DNA of 64,000 nucleotides from Perca fluviatilis (GCF_010015445.1 NC_053114.1:23817079-23881078); one strand, 5' to 3'; shown: positions 46,051-58,785, numbered from the stretch's first letter. Translations and numbers: made by a program. Notes: a model not told the origin generated them from the sequence alone.

Positions 46051-48504
46051 CCGCCCTGTACTGGACCATCCCCCACAACAGTTGGGAAGTCATTAAAAAT
46101 GTTTTTCTTCTTCTTTTGTGCTATTGTTTTTGTGTAACGTTTAATCACGCTGCTCATTATTTATGCTTTCTGGTGAACGTGTTTAATTAAAGATTACATA
46201 CATGTAGATGCATCCGCTCGAATTCCCCTGTGAAAGTAGCCTTCGTTTCTATCAAAATTGTCCTATTAAAACATATGTAGCACAGCTCCACTTACTACAT
46301 CACTCCATCTGAAACATAGCCACAGTATGAGTGCAGCAAATACCACAGCAGATCAAGACAAACCGAAACCAGGCCAAACAGAGCCTGCAGGAAGACCCAA
46401 ATCACATCTCTGTATCAGGATTATAGTTGAATCTTATTAGTGACAAAACAGAGACAAATCTATGTAACATTATGGTAATCATATTGTACTACTATAGCAA
46501 CATACCAAAGCTAATACAATTAATTGATTAGTCAATTAAAGGAATATTAATCAGTAACAAATTTGTTTAAGCATAAATGCCAAACAATTTACTGGTTTAA
46601 GCCTCTCAAATGTGAATATTTGCTGATTTTCTAAGTCGTCTATTATAGTAAATTGAATACATTTGGGTTATGGGTTGTTGCCTGGACAAAACTAGTGATA
46701 CAAAGATGTCACTTTGGGCCCAGGGAAGATGTGATGATAGGTATTGTTGTCTGACATTTATGGATAAAACGATCAATTAGTCCATCTAAAAAATAATCGT
46801 CAGATGAATTAACAATAATAATTGTTAGTTTCAGCCCTAAAACACACTGCCATCAACAACAATAAAACAGCAACAATGGCAACACAACAATCTGGGCTAC
46901 CACACAATGGACCAACATCATAAGGGACAGAGAGGAGATGGATGAGCCCGGGGCAGCCAGCTCTGCCACCGCAGGCCATTTACTCTGTCCAGCAAAAGGG
47001 AAGCTGAAAAGACAAAATCAGCACAACAGAAAACAAAGGGGAGGAAGAGGACAGATCCTGTCATTTTTACATAATTCAGATTATGTGAATTATTCCTGGA
47101 CATCAGAGGACACACAAACACACAACAGGCCAGAGTCAAACAAAAGAGCAAGAGCCATGTAAAGTTTAAGAGTTGGAGCATAAATTCATTATGATAATAC
47201 ATGCCGGTTGCAACTTGAACATAAATAAAAGCTGAACAATTGTTTTCTTTATCAAAATCTGACGATTCATTTAGTGTAAAAAAAGCCCATCAGTTTCAAA
47301 AGCCTTCAAATATTCAAATAACTTGTCCAACCACAATCCACAACACAAAGATATTTCACTTATTATCTCACAAGACAAGGACCAGAGCAAATTATCATTG
47401 GTCGAAAAATGTAAAAAAAATTAAAATCTAGTAATCAATCAATCAACTAGTTGTTTCCGCGCGCCACTTAATTAGGGCTGCAACAAACATTTGTTTAAAT
47501 TATAGATTTATCTGATGAATAAAAATGCCCATCATAAAGAGTCCAATGTGACGTCTTCACATTACACCACACAAATGCAAATTTGCAAATTACAGTGATG
47601 TAAAACAGAGAAAAGCATAACATCCTCACAGTTGAGGAGCTGGATCCAGAGAATCTTTGGCATTTTTCTTAATAAATGACTTAAACAATTAACCAATTAT
47701 CAGTAATGTTGTGGATTCATTCTATGTCAGTAGTCCACTAATCAATTAATCGACCAGTTTAATGTTTACAGTATTTCATTCATCATCATTCTATTCATTC
47801 TAATGTTTTGTTAACGGTTTGCAAGAAAGTCACTGAAGACAAATGATTTCCATGCACAGTAAAATCCATATCCTGGTAATATTATACTGTTTCTTTGCAA
47901 GGAAAATAAAAGGGTAACCAAAATTTTAATTATCATAAATGTGATGTTGACAGGTAAGGTCAATCAACAACAGATAGATGATTCATTTTGTCTTCTGTCC
48001 TTCTGCTCATGTTAAACCTTAGTGCATGTACCACCAACCAGCCCCTCTCTCCAGTGCTTTGTTCTGAGCGGAGCATGGTGGGGGGTTGGGTATAAGAAAC
48101 AGGGTGTGGCTTCACTGTACGCTGAACTCAGTTTCTATCCAATGCCAGTGTGTGCGCAGGAAAGCTGACCAAAATATTACAAACATGTATGTGGTAACCT
48201 ACATCCAATCTCTGCCTTTATCCATGCATGTCACCCCCTGTCACACCAACAGGCAGTAGATGTGCTGCTCAGTGGTTTTCCAAGCAATTCCTAAGACCTG
48301 TAATAGCCTGAGATACATCCTATACATTCCCTTTAGTGAGAGAGTGATAGGCTCTCTGGTTTCTCAGAGTTCAAACAGGCATAGCCTATCAGTTATACCA
48401 GCAATCCTGCTGTACAGCAATCTCTTCCTTAATAGGCTGCTGCTGTTGTAAAACACAAGGTTACATGACATTATTGGGCTTCATAAACAGGAGTCAACGG
48501 GTTC

Positions 48505-48546
<42 letters not shown>

Positions 48547-49154
48547 CATGCGTGTCTGTGGTAGCAATGAGCGCCTGACCTGCAGTCAACCCCACCAAGG
48601 ATGTTACAGAGCATATAGAATAATAAAAAGAAGAGATGCTGATGTCTACATACTGCCAAAAACTGCTGTCCAATATGTGAGTGAGTCTACAAGCCAGTAC
48701 ACAGAACTGGATGCTACTGTGAACAAGTGAGATTTGACAACATAACTGCTGAAATGAAATGTTATCAGCTTTTTATCTGTAAGAGACTGAGTTTACCTCC
48801 AACAAACATTTCTGGTTGCTGAACATTAGATAAAACAGTACCAAATTGGAATATTGCTTACTAATATTTAAAAATAATCCAATGCTGGGTCATTTAAAAG
48901 CTGGGGCACATAATCACTCTTGTGCAATTCCATCAACTGAAAGCTACTACCATTATTCAGACACCAGCTCAATTTCACAGTCAAAATAGCTTTGCTTTCC
49001 AAAGGTAGTTAGATTTTGGAAATACACTACCTCCTTGGACTCAAATCAATGCAATGGCAGCTGCACTAATTAAATGAAAAAGGTTGTAACGGCTTGTCAG
49101 TACAAGACTTTATTTATTGTTAAACTGGACTGTTGTAAGCCATATAATGGACAA
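46051..49154. other. Intergenic, one (GT)n tract, no gene recognised
   Basis: (GT)17-type run at 48508-48541. Fragments of the dispersed repeat with TTAGTTTCAGCCC or TTAGGGCTGCAAC ends occur near 46825 and 47475. ORFs of up to 94 codons here have no motifs or splice context. Confidence 0.5.
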
Positions 49155-49330
49155 TGGACCTTTTTCACAGCAGACATTTTGACTTGTCATAGCAGGAAAA
49201 GCACAGCTGTAATTGATAACCTTAACAATGGCTCAATTCCATCAAGTGTCCCAGTAAGCTATTTCAGTGAGTCAGCACGCACAATACCAGGGCCTCTCCT
49301 AAGTGGAATGCAGCCATCAGTAATGGTTTT
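49155..49330. repeat. Dispersed repeat, second copy of the 2690-2880 family
   Basis: Same orientation as the first copy; shared blocks listed there. It lies about 200 bases upstream of the Tc1 remnant. Confidence 0.6.
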
Positions 49331-49539
49331 GAATACACCTGTGCTTTTCCTATTATGTCAACATGTCTGCCCTGAAAAGGTCTATTGTGTAGGCATATAT
49401 GTTACAAAATATTACCATCTGGTGGTAAAATGTAGTACTGCATACTTTCAGATGGGTGACAAAGGTAAAAACCACAATAACTAGGTGGGGAAACATACCA
49501 AAGACAGCTTCCATGCGGTTTGACGAGAATTAAATTGTA

Positions 49540-49640
49540 TAAATAATTTGCTATGGCCTTTACAATCACCAGATTTCAACCCAAATGAACACATACGGGA
49601 GATTTTGGACCAACATGTTAGACTGAACTTTCCACAATCA
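49540..49640 (+). pseudogene. Tc1/mariner transposase C-terminal remnant
   Basis: 49547 onward reads LLWPLQSPDFNPNEHIREIL followed by DQHVRLNFPQSSKH and a stop. WPxQSPDFNPxE holds the second Asp and the final Glu of the DDE catalytic triad of Tc1-like transposases. Upstream sequence (TAACTAGGTGGGGAAACA, AAAGACAGCTTCCATG) belongs to the same element. Too short and interrupted to work. Confidence 0.75.
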
Positions 49641-50625
49641 TCAAAACACTAAATGAGAGGTTGTCTTTTGGACTATGGCGTTCAATGATATTACCATGGT
49701 AATCCGTTTGTCTGTATATATATTTGTCAATTTCTCAATTACCAAAATGCCAACTCTCTCAATGAAACCACTGGTCACAGCAGAGATTAAATCTATATCT
49801 CTGAAATGTGAAAATCAATTTCTGAAAATGGCAAACTGGGCCCACAGTGGATACTCGAGGAACGCCCTTTGTAACATCATCAATGTAAAAACAGGACAGG
49901 CACACAATACAATATTCAGTCAGGAGGAGGAATAATAGGTTGTAGTTACTGACAGACATCTAACAGCTTCTAAAGTTATCATTATTTTATGTGTATGTCA
50001 GTTATAGATTTTATGTTTGATTCTGATTAGTTATATGTAAAAGGATTTCCTTGTATGTGTACCTTTCATAAGAAAACATACCTTACAGCAGACAGATAAA
50101 TACCTTGACTTGTGGACACAGTTCATTCAGAAACGCCTGTGTGCTGCTCACATTCACAATCCTCTGCTTTTCGCTGTCAGTTGGATCCTCTCTTTACCTC
50201 TAACGTTAACCATCCATTGTGGCCATGTCTGACAAGGTCACATTGAAGAAACATATTGAAGAAACACTGAATATTTTTCACTTATAACGGTATATGTGAC
50301 AATTTGTTTGACATTAAGCAACGTCCAAAGATAAATAAGGATCATCAACACCTCACTATGCCCAACAGGCTAACGTTAGCTAACTTACCCAGACCATGTG
50401 TTTGGAAAAATAGCAGAACAAAAGCAGGATTTTTTTTTTCTTTCGGTGGTTGTGATTTTAAGTACCCTACTTGTTTTTTAGTCTTGCTGTTTTTTAAAAC
50501 ATATAAAAAACGAAACATTAAACCATAAGTCCAAACAGCCATAGAATCCACCTCCTACTGAAATATTAAAGCTAGCAAGTAAGAAGAACCTCATGGTCAG
50601 ACATGGATGTATTAAGAGAAGGGTC

Positions 50626-50627
<2 letters not shown>

Positions 50628-50720
<93 letters not shown>

Positions 50721-50723
50721 TAT
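50628..50723. repeat. (TA)n microsatellite upstream of terb2
   Basis: About 95 bases of alternating TA with one TG step at about 50701, ending about 240 bases before the terb2 start codon. ORFs of repeating Tyr-Ile here are artefacts. Confidence 0.95.
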
Positions 50724-50959
50724 GACATATATGTCAATGGTCAAACCTGGTTGTTTGGTAAACAGATATTGGTAAGTCGTCCGATTCTCCGAATTTCAAC
50801 AATTCCAACAGTTTTCAACAGCACTTAAATGCAGCAGAGCAGTTTGCGCGCCAAACGACACCGTAGGCGTAGCAGTTTAAAAGATAAATATAAGCAGACC
50901 AGACTAGCTGGAAAGTTAATAGCTAGCAGCTTATCAAAAGAGAGGACTGTAAGTTAGTT

Positions 50960-52950
50960 ATGTTTAGGAATAAGTCTGCCTGGTTTTCAAGCAGTGTGCG
51001 ACAGGCATGTTGCAACATTTGGAGTAAGTAACTTATTATCAGGTCAATGTTTGACTTTATAGGTTTAATTGAGCTAAGCTAGTTATGAATCACCTGCTAA
51101 ATAATGCTAACGTAAATGTATATATTAATTTAACTAGCGGTCTAGAACGTTTAATAAGTTCAGTGGTTTTCAAAGTTGGGTCCAGGGCCCCCAGGGATTC
51201 TTCAGGGAGTTCCAGGGGGTCCCCAGCCAAAAAGGAAATCATTTATTTTCACTATAATTCCATCCAAATGTAACACAATTACTGTAGCTATGTATTTTTG
51301 TCATGAGTTTAATACACGTTCTGTAATAAAACATCTAACGTTAAAAGCAAAAATCCTATTAGGTTTATTAGGACCCTAGTACAATATCTTATCAAATGGG
51401 GCTCTGTGGTCTAATTTGTGTTAGTTTAGGGGTCCTTGACGTGAAAAAGTTTGGGAACCAGTGGCTTTTATTAGTAGTGCTTTATGTGGTTGACGTTGGA
51501 CGATGATGGCGTGTGTGGTTATGAGTCGCTCATCACTCACCTCACTTCTCTGCTGGACATCCGATTTCATGTGACAAATAAAAATGGATTGATTGATTGA
51601 ATTAGTTCACGTTGGACCTACATTGGCATTCCAAAACATACACTTGTGGTAGTTTGATCTTGCTTTTTGTTCATAGTATACCTTTCTTGTAGGATTGGAG
51701 GGTGGGACCATTGCTGGTTGGAGAACAGCAGATTACCTTTTCAGTGAGGATGCTACTTGCCCTGATACTCTGAGGTGAGTGTGATGAAGAACTGGAAAGT
51801 TGCACGTTTATCATCTAGCAGAACATACATACGTAAGGCATTTTACTATAATCCTCTACAAGCTATACTTTTTTCTTTTTCAGGATATTTGAGAGCAAAG
51901 ATTATCTTTGGAACAAGGTGGTGGTTTTTCACAGCTTGTTTCTGTCCGCGTGTGAGAAGCGCCAGAGTGTAAAGTCTGTGTGCATTGGTCATTATGTGCT
52001 GCCTCCAGCCTCAGTACAGGACGGTGAGGACTAGTATATGTTTATTGACTTATTGTAAACCATGCTAAATCTCTCTTTGGTTGAACTTCTCGCAACTCAT
52101 AGACATAATCAACTTGTGATAAAGGGTCATTGCTTAAGTCAAAACTGTTGGGATCCACTCTAACGATTGATTCATTTGAAAGAAAACCAATTTTATGAAT
52201 TATAATTCATACAATGTTCCTCTTATTATCATTTAAGAGGTGAGACAAGTGGTTGGGAGGTTGATTTGGGAGTGTGACGATGAGCTGTCAGTGACTCAGG
52301 TAAGTACACCAGTTAAAATAATTGACACAAAGTCAAATCATGTCAATCACTTTAGTTGGACTGCCTTCTGTTTGACAGGGTTTCCATAAGAGCTTTAGTT
52401 GCCAGACAGAAGATGAGTACAGTGAAGTCAGCAAAAGCGAGTATGTTAAGTTTCCACTATAAATATTTAATATTGGATCTCAAGAATTTGTAAACTGTCT
52501 AGTGAATTAATGAAGTCCCTATTACTCTTTTTGGTAGTTCTGAACCATCTGACACAGACTCAGAAAGTGAAGCCCCTCTGTTTGCTCACTATCCAGTTAG
52601 TAACCTGCTCACAGGTAAAACTGTAATTAATTGCCATTTACTGTATGTTCTTTGAGGAAATGTCTCTTCTGTTTCTAATAAGATAATAATAGATAATTGA
52701 CCTGTAATGAAGGTCATGCGCAATCGATATTTGGATTATGAGACAATCGGAAACATCTGTTGGAAGACGTTTACTCTATGTTGTTGAGTGTTAACATAAC
52801 ACCCTTTTTTTCTGTTATTATTACTTATTTATTACAGGGTACGTCAGCATGAATAACCTTCAGAAATATTCAGTTGATCTGTGTGATTTCCGTCCCGGAT
52901 GTTTTCAATGCTCCAACTGTAAAGCCCACTGCTGCCTGCCGCACACATAA
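50960..52950 (+). CDS. terb2: Telomere repeat-binding bouquet formation protein 2, seven exons, 199 aa
   Basis: Exons: 50960-51023, 51693-51774, 51884-52023, 52238-52299, 52379-52440, 52538-52614, 52838-52950. All introns are GT-AG with matching phases, giving 600 coding bases. The product starts MFRNKSAWFSSSV. It has the family's N-terminal core (EGGTIAGWRTADYLFSEDA, then PDTLRIFESKDYL, VVFHSLFLSA, GHYVLPPASVQDEVR), an acidic Ser-rich middle (SDSEPSDTDSESEAP) and the MAJIN-binding-like block FAHYPVSNLLTGYVSMNN, ending LCDFRPG plus a Cys-rich tail. In mouse, TERB1-TERB2-MAJIN tethers telomeres to the inner nuclear membrane in meiotic prophase; the same role is inferred here. Human TERB2 (220 aa) also neighbours SORD, which supports the name. 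The tail after DFRPG (CFQCSNCKAHCCLPHT) is unlike the basic human end and could reflect divergence or a frameshift. Confidence 0.9.
51161..51463. mobile_element. hAT-like MITE in terb2 intron 1
   Basis: Left end CAGTGGTTTTCAAAGTTGGG and right end AAAAAGTTTGGGAACCAGTG are imperfect inverses. No matching 8-bp flanks are visible. It sits well inside the intron. Confidence 0.65.
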
Positions 52951-53119
52951 GCAAACGTGCACTAAGAGAAAAGCATGTTAAAGAAGAACAAGTAGCAGTT
53001 GTGTCACAGTTGTAAGCTGTAGATAATGTACTTTCGAAACAGTTATGTTTCATATTACTGTATGTTTGCATTGGCTAGCTGAATTTGTGTATGCAGTGTA
53101 GATGTATACACTGCCATGA

Positions 53120-53237
53120 AATAAATCAGTGTAACATGGCTAATCCTTTTGTAATTGTATTCAACATTATTTCATTGTATCTACTAATTGTTTTACCCCT
53201 CTAACATAGTCCCTATTTTTTCATGTTGCACAATAAA
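53120..53237 (+). terminator. terb2: terb2 poly(A) signals
   Basis: AATAAA at 53120-53125, 170 bases after the stop codon, and again at 53232-53237. Either could end the transcript before the sord promoter. Confidence 0.6.
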
Positions 53238-53929
53238 ATGAACCGTCTATGAAAAAGGCAAATGGTACAAATGGGTCCACATTTACAATTACAGTTACAA
53301 TTACAATTACATAACTACTTATATCTTTGGAATTTGTGTTACAGTATAGTTTGTGAAGTACTATTTAGTTTGACCTGTTATTTATCTCTTATTGATTTCC
53401 CTTCACAAAACTGTGATACATATAAAATGTGTATTGTACAAACAAAGATATCATACTGGAAATGTTTTATGGTTGTTTACTATTTGTTTATAAAACACTT
53501 TCCTACTTTCTATGTTTTTTAGTTAGAAATATGTTATTATTTAATTTGGAAATTTCCATAAGAAATCTAAAGTTTAAAACACAGGTTTCTCTGCATGTAG
53601 ATGCCATCAAAAGAGAGAAACCTTGACAAAAATCGTATTTAATCACAAAGCTAACCATAATGCTGTATTTGTCATACAAAAACATGGTCAGTTTTCAACA
53701 TGGTTTTCAATTGGACAATAGTTCAACGCCTGTTAAAGGGTTTTTTATGCTAATTACATCACGGCATAGATGACACAGGCTCAATAGTAAATTATAATCA
53801 ATATCAACGTAATGTAAACATATATCAAAGTAATATCGAGCAGCAGTAGGAGTTATAGTAATGTTATGAGTGCAGTTACATTTCTTTGCGTGGAAGCGGT
53901 CACCCCTACAAAGTGGACTCTTCCGCAGG

Positions 53930-54115
53930 TCTTTGGCCAATCGCATGCTTTGTTTTGTTACCAGCCCCGCTATCAGGAAGAAGCCTGCTGGACTTTGACA
54001 CTTGCCTAACAAGCATAGACGGTAAAAGAAACGAGGAGAGAAATCTCTCTTTGGACTCAGCTCATCTGTCTGCTTCATCTTCACCTTGTTGTGTCTGCTC
54101 GGTGTTATATCTCTC
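53930..54115 (+). promoter_or_regulatory. sord: sord proximal promoter and 5' UTR
   Basis: A CCAAT box in GGCCAATCGC at 53937-53941 lies about 175 bases before the sord start codon, in a locally GC-richer stretch. There is no TATA box. The transcription start cannot be fixed by eye. Confidence 0.45.
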
Positions 54116-56892
54116 ATGGCGGAGGAAAATCTGTCCGTGGTGCTGCACGCGCAGGGAGACCTCCGGCTGGTAGGAGACCGGGACCACAAACATGTGCCAT
54201 TTGTATTATTTACAGTCCGTGTGAATTAAACTGATTGCAACCTTTTCCTTTTTTTTGTGTGCATTTTGTCAATTTTTCAAAGGAAAAGCGCCCCGTCCCG
54301 GAGCCAGGACCCAATGGTGTGATATATCCAGCTGGTGGAGCTCATGTGTTGAAAAAATACTGTTGACATGCAAATTACAATTTATAGCAGGGGTCACCAA
54401 CACGGTGCCCGCGGGCACCAGGTAGCCCCCAAGGACCACAAGAGTAGCCCTCAGGCCTGTTCTAAAAATGAAAATTGAATATTGATATTATCTGTTTCCC
54501 ACCTTGGTAAGTCATTGTTGATAATTATTGTGAGAAATCATTAACATGATCAGTGTCTTCACATAGAGGAGTATCATTTATCATTAATAACCATATATAA
54601 CTAAAGGCAAACTGAGCACATTTGTTATTCCATAAGAGTGTATCAAACTGGTAGCCCTTCGTATTACTCAATACCCATGAAGTAGCTCTCAGTTTCAAAA
54701 AGGTTGGTGACCCCTGATTTATAGGCTACTTCAACGAGCATTTCAAAATATATGTGAATATGTTTTGCACCTTATGTGAGGTTATAAGTGACATTAATTA
54801 AATCTCAGTTTCAAAGCTGCTGCATGTCAAAATGCATTACAGCTGCCTGGCTGCTCTGTGTCAGCTCAATTTATTTTCCTATATGGATATATTTTGAGAA
54901 ACTACCCATAGTTTTTATAGTTTTTAAATGTGTGTGTGTGTGTGTGTGTTTTTTTTTTTAAATATTCATTCTGAAAATCTTTGTAGCTTGCAAGTCAACT
55001 TAGAATGCACTGGGCTCAAAAGAATAGATACTTATAACAGATTGCCTTTCCATTTGGTCAGTATATTTGCCTAAAGATAAGTCAGAGTGGCCGTTTAGTT
55101 TCACTTCATGTATTTATATTTGAATTGCTAAACCAATCAAGCAAATTAAGATGTAGGAAATTATCCAGAGGTCTGGAATTAGGCTGGTCTGTAGTGTCCT
55201 CACAAAGGTGACAAAATGCATACCTGCTCATTATAGTCTGTACTGGACCGTCACTGTCCCTGTCTTGTGTGTCATGTTTTGCACCCAGAGGTTTTGCTCC
55301 AGATGCACTCTGTAGGAATCTGTGGATCAGATGTTCACTACTGGCAGCACGGCCGGATTGGAGACTTCGTGGTCACCAAACCTATGGTGTTGGGGCACGA
55401 GGCGTCGGGGCGGGTGGTGAAGGTCGGATCAGCAGTCAGGCACCTCAAAGTAGGTAAGTGGTTGTGGTGTTTGTGTACCAGAGCTGGGAAGTACCGAAGG
55501 CAGTGTCTCATGAAATCTGCCATTCTGTTAAAAGGGAAGTTAAGACGCTTTCAGACAAGAGTATATTTTCAAAATATCATTCCAAAACAATATAACAGAA
55601 ATTTAAAAAGTAAAAAATGACTTATCTCAACCTTTGGTTATTTTAGAAACTGTGCAGTGCCATAAAGGCATTTAAATATATGCATTCATTGTAGTATACT
55701 GTTTAATTTTCATGCAAGGTCTCACTTAGTCCTTGCTGTAAACTTCACTGTGTATTTTTTTAGGTGACAGAGTGGCCATTGAGCCCGGCGCGCCCCGCGA
55801 GATGGACGAGTTCCTCAAAAATGGACGATATAACTTGTCTCCTACCATCTTCTTCTGTGCCACGCCCCCCGACGATGGAAATCTGTGCCGATACTACAAG
55901 CACAGTGCCAACTTCTGTTACAAGTAACCATTTTTTTTCAGGATTTCATGGCTCTGCACCAGAGGTTACCTAAAAACTGCCTGCTTTTGCATATATTCTT
56001 TTTTTTCTCGTTCTGTCTTTTTTTTCTATCCAGGTTGCCTGATAATGTGACATTTGAGGAGGGAGCTCTAATCGAACCTCTGTCTGTGGGGATCCACGCC
56101 TGTCGCAGAGCCGGTGTAACCCTCGGCAGTACTGTGCTCATCTGTGGGGCAGGTAAAAATGAAAAAACTATTTAACACGCTATAAAAATGTCATGACTTT
56201 TTGTAGGAAATTTCCATCATCAAGATACTGCAGGCTTCATTTCAGGACATGCTGCAAACTAATATGAAAGGAGGTGATTGTACTGTGTTGGTCTAACATG
56301 TCCCTGCAAGTAAGGAGTCTAGTTTAAAACACATCACTGGCTGTAGTCACAAAATTGACACAACAAACCTGGAGTGAGTAAAAAACTACTGAACCTTAAC
56401 GCACCTTGTGAGAGACTTAATATTTAACAAATCCCTTTTTGTTTAGCGAAAACAAGGTGATGCACATTTAAGACACCTGTGTTAAGCATTCCCTGGTGAA
56501 ATAGTTCATTGTTGGGGCGGCCTCTAGCTCACCCAGTAAGAGCGTCCGCCCCATGTTGGCTGAGTCCAGCGGCGGCGCGGGTTTGAATCCGACCTGCTGC
56601 CCTTTGCTGCGTGTCATTCCCCATCTCTCTCCCCCTTTCATGTCTATCCACTGTCTCTACACAATAAAGGGAAAAGCCCCCCCCAAAAATAATCTTAAAA
56701 ATAATAAAAGAAATAGTTCATTGTTTCCTATAAGGGGTAAAGTTATGCAGTACATGTGACTGACTCTTTTTTTCCCTTTTATCTGAACATTGAAATCTCA
56801 TTGAAATTTCTTCTTCCCACAGGACCTATTGGGTTGGTCTGTTTGCTTGTGGCCAAGGCGATGGGGGCCTCGCAGGTCGTCATCACTGGTAT

Positions 56893-56980
<88 letters not shown>

Positions 56981-58357
56981 AAACATCTATCTCAACTGAA
57001 ACAACACAACGTGCATATTCTGGTAGCATCTTCTGTCCAGTCTTTTCTTTTTCTCTCTAATCCATCTTTGCTGTGTTCAGATCTCTTCCCTGAGCGTCTG
57101 ACAATAGCCAAAGAGTTGGGTGCAGACTTCCAGCTGACGGTAAAGAGAGGAGACGGACCCCAGCAGCTGGCCAAGAGTGTAGAGGACAAGCTGGGCGCTC
57201 AGCCTCACGTTACTATTGAATGCTCTGGTGTGGAGAGCAGCATTCAAACTGCCATCTATGTATGTGACTACCCAGTAAAGACGGTTTAAACTTGTATTCA
57301 GAATTAGGAAGTAGCTCTGCACACAGTCTAGACAATAGTACATTTACTCAGGTATACTTACTTACAGTTTTGAGGCACTATATGTACTTTACATTAGTGT
57401 TTCCATTTCATGCAGCATTATATTTCAACTCCACTACAATTCAGAGGGAAATACTGCATTTATCCAACAGCTTAAGCTACACTATATAAAATAGTTAAGA
57501 TTAGCTCCACCTCAGCCAACTACAACAGTAAAATGCTACCTACATGTTATTACATCTGTAATAGTATTGTTATATAATAATGCCACTATCACAGTGGCAA
57601 TCTTTCCATTTTACTTTTAGTTTTGATACTTCAAGTACACTTGACAACATTTTGAATGCAGGACTTATTTTACTACTGTAATGGATGATGTAATAGATGT
57701 AATGTATTTTTACAGTGTGGTATTGCTGCTTTTACTTAAGAGTCTGAATACTTTCTCCTCCACTGCTTTTCATTTATACTACCATATGCTCGGTTCACTA
57801 TGAGGCATAAATGCCAGATTTTCAGTATCTGCAGACTCATAAAATAACCCAAAGTTGTAATTTATTTATTTTCTTGTCAGGCGACACGTTCAGGAGGTGT
57901 GGTGGCACTGGTGGGTCTCGGTCCCGACATGGTCACCATTCCTTTGATCAATGCTGCCATAAGAGAAGTGGACATCAGAGGAATTTTCCGCTACTGCAAC
58001 ACGTAAGGAAATATCCATTAATTGCCCTTTTTTTCTATAAGCAGATGTTTAAAGCAAAGCTGGAGGAAATTCCACTTGAGGGTAATAATTCGATCATTTA
58101 TGTTTGTGGCCGAAGCTCAACTCGTAAAGTACATATTAGGTATCGCAGATATTGAACTCATGAGTAAAATGTTTGTCTCGCTGTGTTGCAGCTGGCCGAT
58201 GGCCATAGCCATGTTGGCAGCAGGTAAAGTGAACGTGAAGCCCCTCGTGACCCACCGTTTCCCCCTGGAGCAGGCAGTCCAGGCCTTTGAGACCACGCGT
58301 CAGGGTCTCGGGATAAAGGTCATGTTAAAGTGTGACCAGAATGACCAGAATCCCTAA
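54116..58357 (+). CDS. sord: Sorbitol dehydrogenase (L-iditol 2-dehydrogenase), nine exons, 354 aa
   Basis: Exons: 54116-54169, 54283-54316, 55289-55453, 55764-55923, 56034-56152, 56823-56888, 57081-57259, 57881-58002, 58192-58357. All have GT-AG borders and matching phases, 1065 coding bases in total. Human SORD has 357 residues. The zinc-dependent medium-chain dehydrogenase oxidises sorbitol to fructose with NAD+ in the polyol pathway, in the cytosol. Visible: [10 protein letters not shown] with zinc ligand Cys41; GHEASG with His66 and Glu67; [28 protein letters not shown] (about 175-181), the Rossmann dinucleotide loop; [19 protein letters not shown]; the end CDQNDQNP matches the vertebrate family. 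Nothing suggests inactivation. Introns 2, 5 and 6 hold a hAT MITE, a SINE and a CA repeat. Start: ATGGCGGAGG, the first Met with a strong context and the expected length. It converges on apba2. Confidence 0.97.
54388..54716. mobile_element. hAT MITE in sord intron 2
   Basis: Ends CAGGGGTCACCAACACGGTG and AAGGTTGGTGACCCCTG are inverse copies. The 8-bp target duplication is ATTTATAG (54380-54387 and 54717-54724). 329 bp, no coding content. Confidence 0.92.
56513..56700 (+). repeat. tRNA-headed SINE in sord intron 5
   Basis: GGCGGCCTCTAGCTCACCCA (A-box region) and GGGTTTGAATCC (B box, 56579-56590) form a tRNA-like promoter. It is followed by CCTTTGCTGCGTGTCATTCC and a CACAATAAAGG tail. A reverse copy lies near 18365-18480. 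Confidence 0.8.
56889..56978 (+). repeat. (CA)n tract directly behind the sord exon 6 donor
   Basis: The donor is GTATAAAA, and the CA run (about 83 bases, 56896-56978) starts within eight bases of it. Reading through it gives a long THTHTH ORF that is not coding. Confidence 0.95.
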
Positions 58358-58657
58358 TCTGACCCGCTGCACTGAAACAAAGCTAACACGACTCAGCATG
58401 ACAAGCAGACATAAACACAAAGTGGACATTGACCCTGAGAAAGATAACAGCCAGTTCAAAGAGACACACTAATAACAGCACTGTGAACTGACTGCATGTC
58501 ACAGATATAACTAGCATCGAATGGTACGAGTAATTATTTTATGATGCTCAACTTTGTTGTATAACCAACATTTTGTTTAATGGTTGTATATCAGTTGTTC
58601 CATTTTAAATTGAATCATTTTACATAGAGCTACTGTAGTAAAAGAAAATCCTTAAAT

Positions 58658-58675
58658 AATAAAAATGTAAATAAA
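58658..58675 (+). terminator. sord: sord poly(A) signals
   Basis: Two AATAAA hexamers, 58658-58663 and 58670-58675, about 300 bases after the stop codon. The 3' UTR ends close after them, before the dispersed repeat at 58786. Confidence 0.7.
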
Positions 58676-58785
58676 ACGTTTGGTGGCTTTTTATATTTCA
58701 TCTTCACAGAACCTGCACTACCCAATTGCAGGCATCAGGGGGAACTAGAGAGTCAAAGTGGAAATGTCTATAGCAGTGTCTTTGT

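Noticed and set aside
55267..55620. 117-codon ORF starting before sord exon 3
   Set aside because: It is exon 3 extended into flanking intron on both sides; the true exon is 55289-55453.
56756..57289. 177-codon ORF spanning sord exons 6 and 7
   Set aside because: It reads through the CA microsatellite intron; splice signals at 56889 and 57080 define two exons, and family length requires removal of the repeat.
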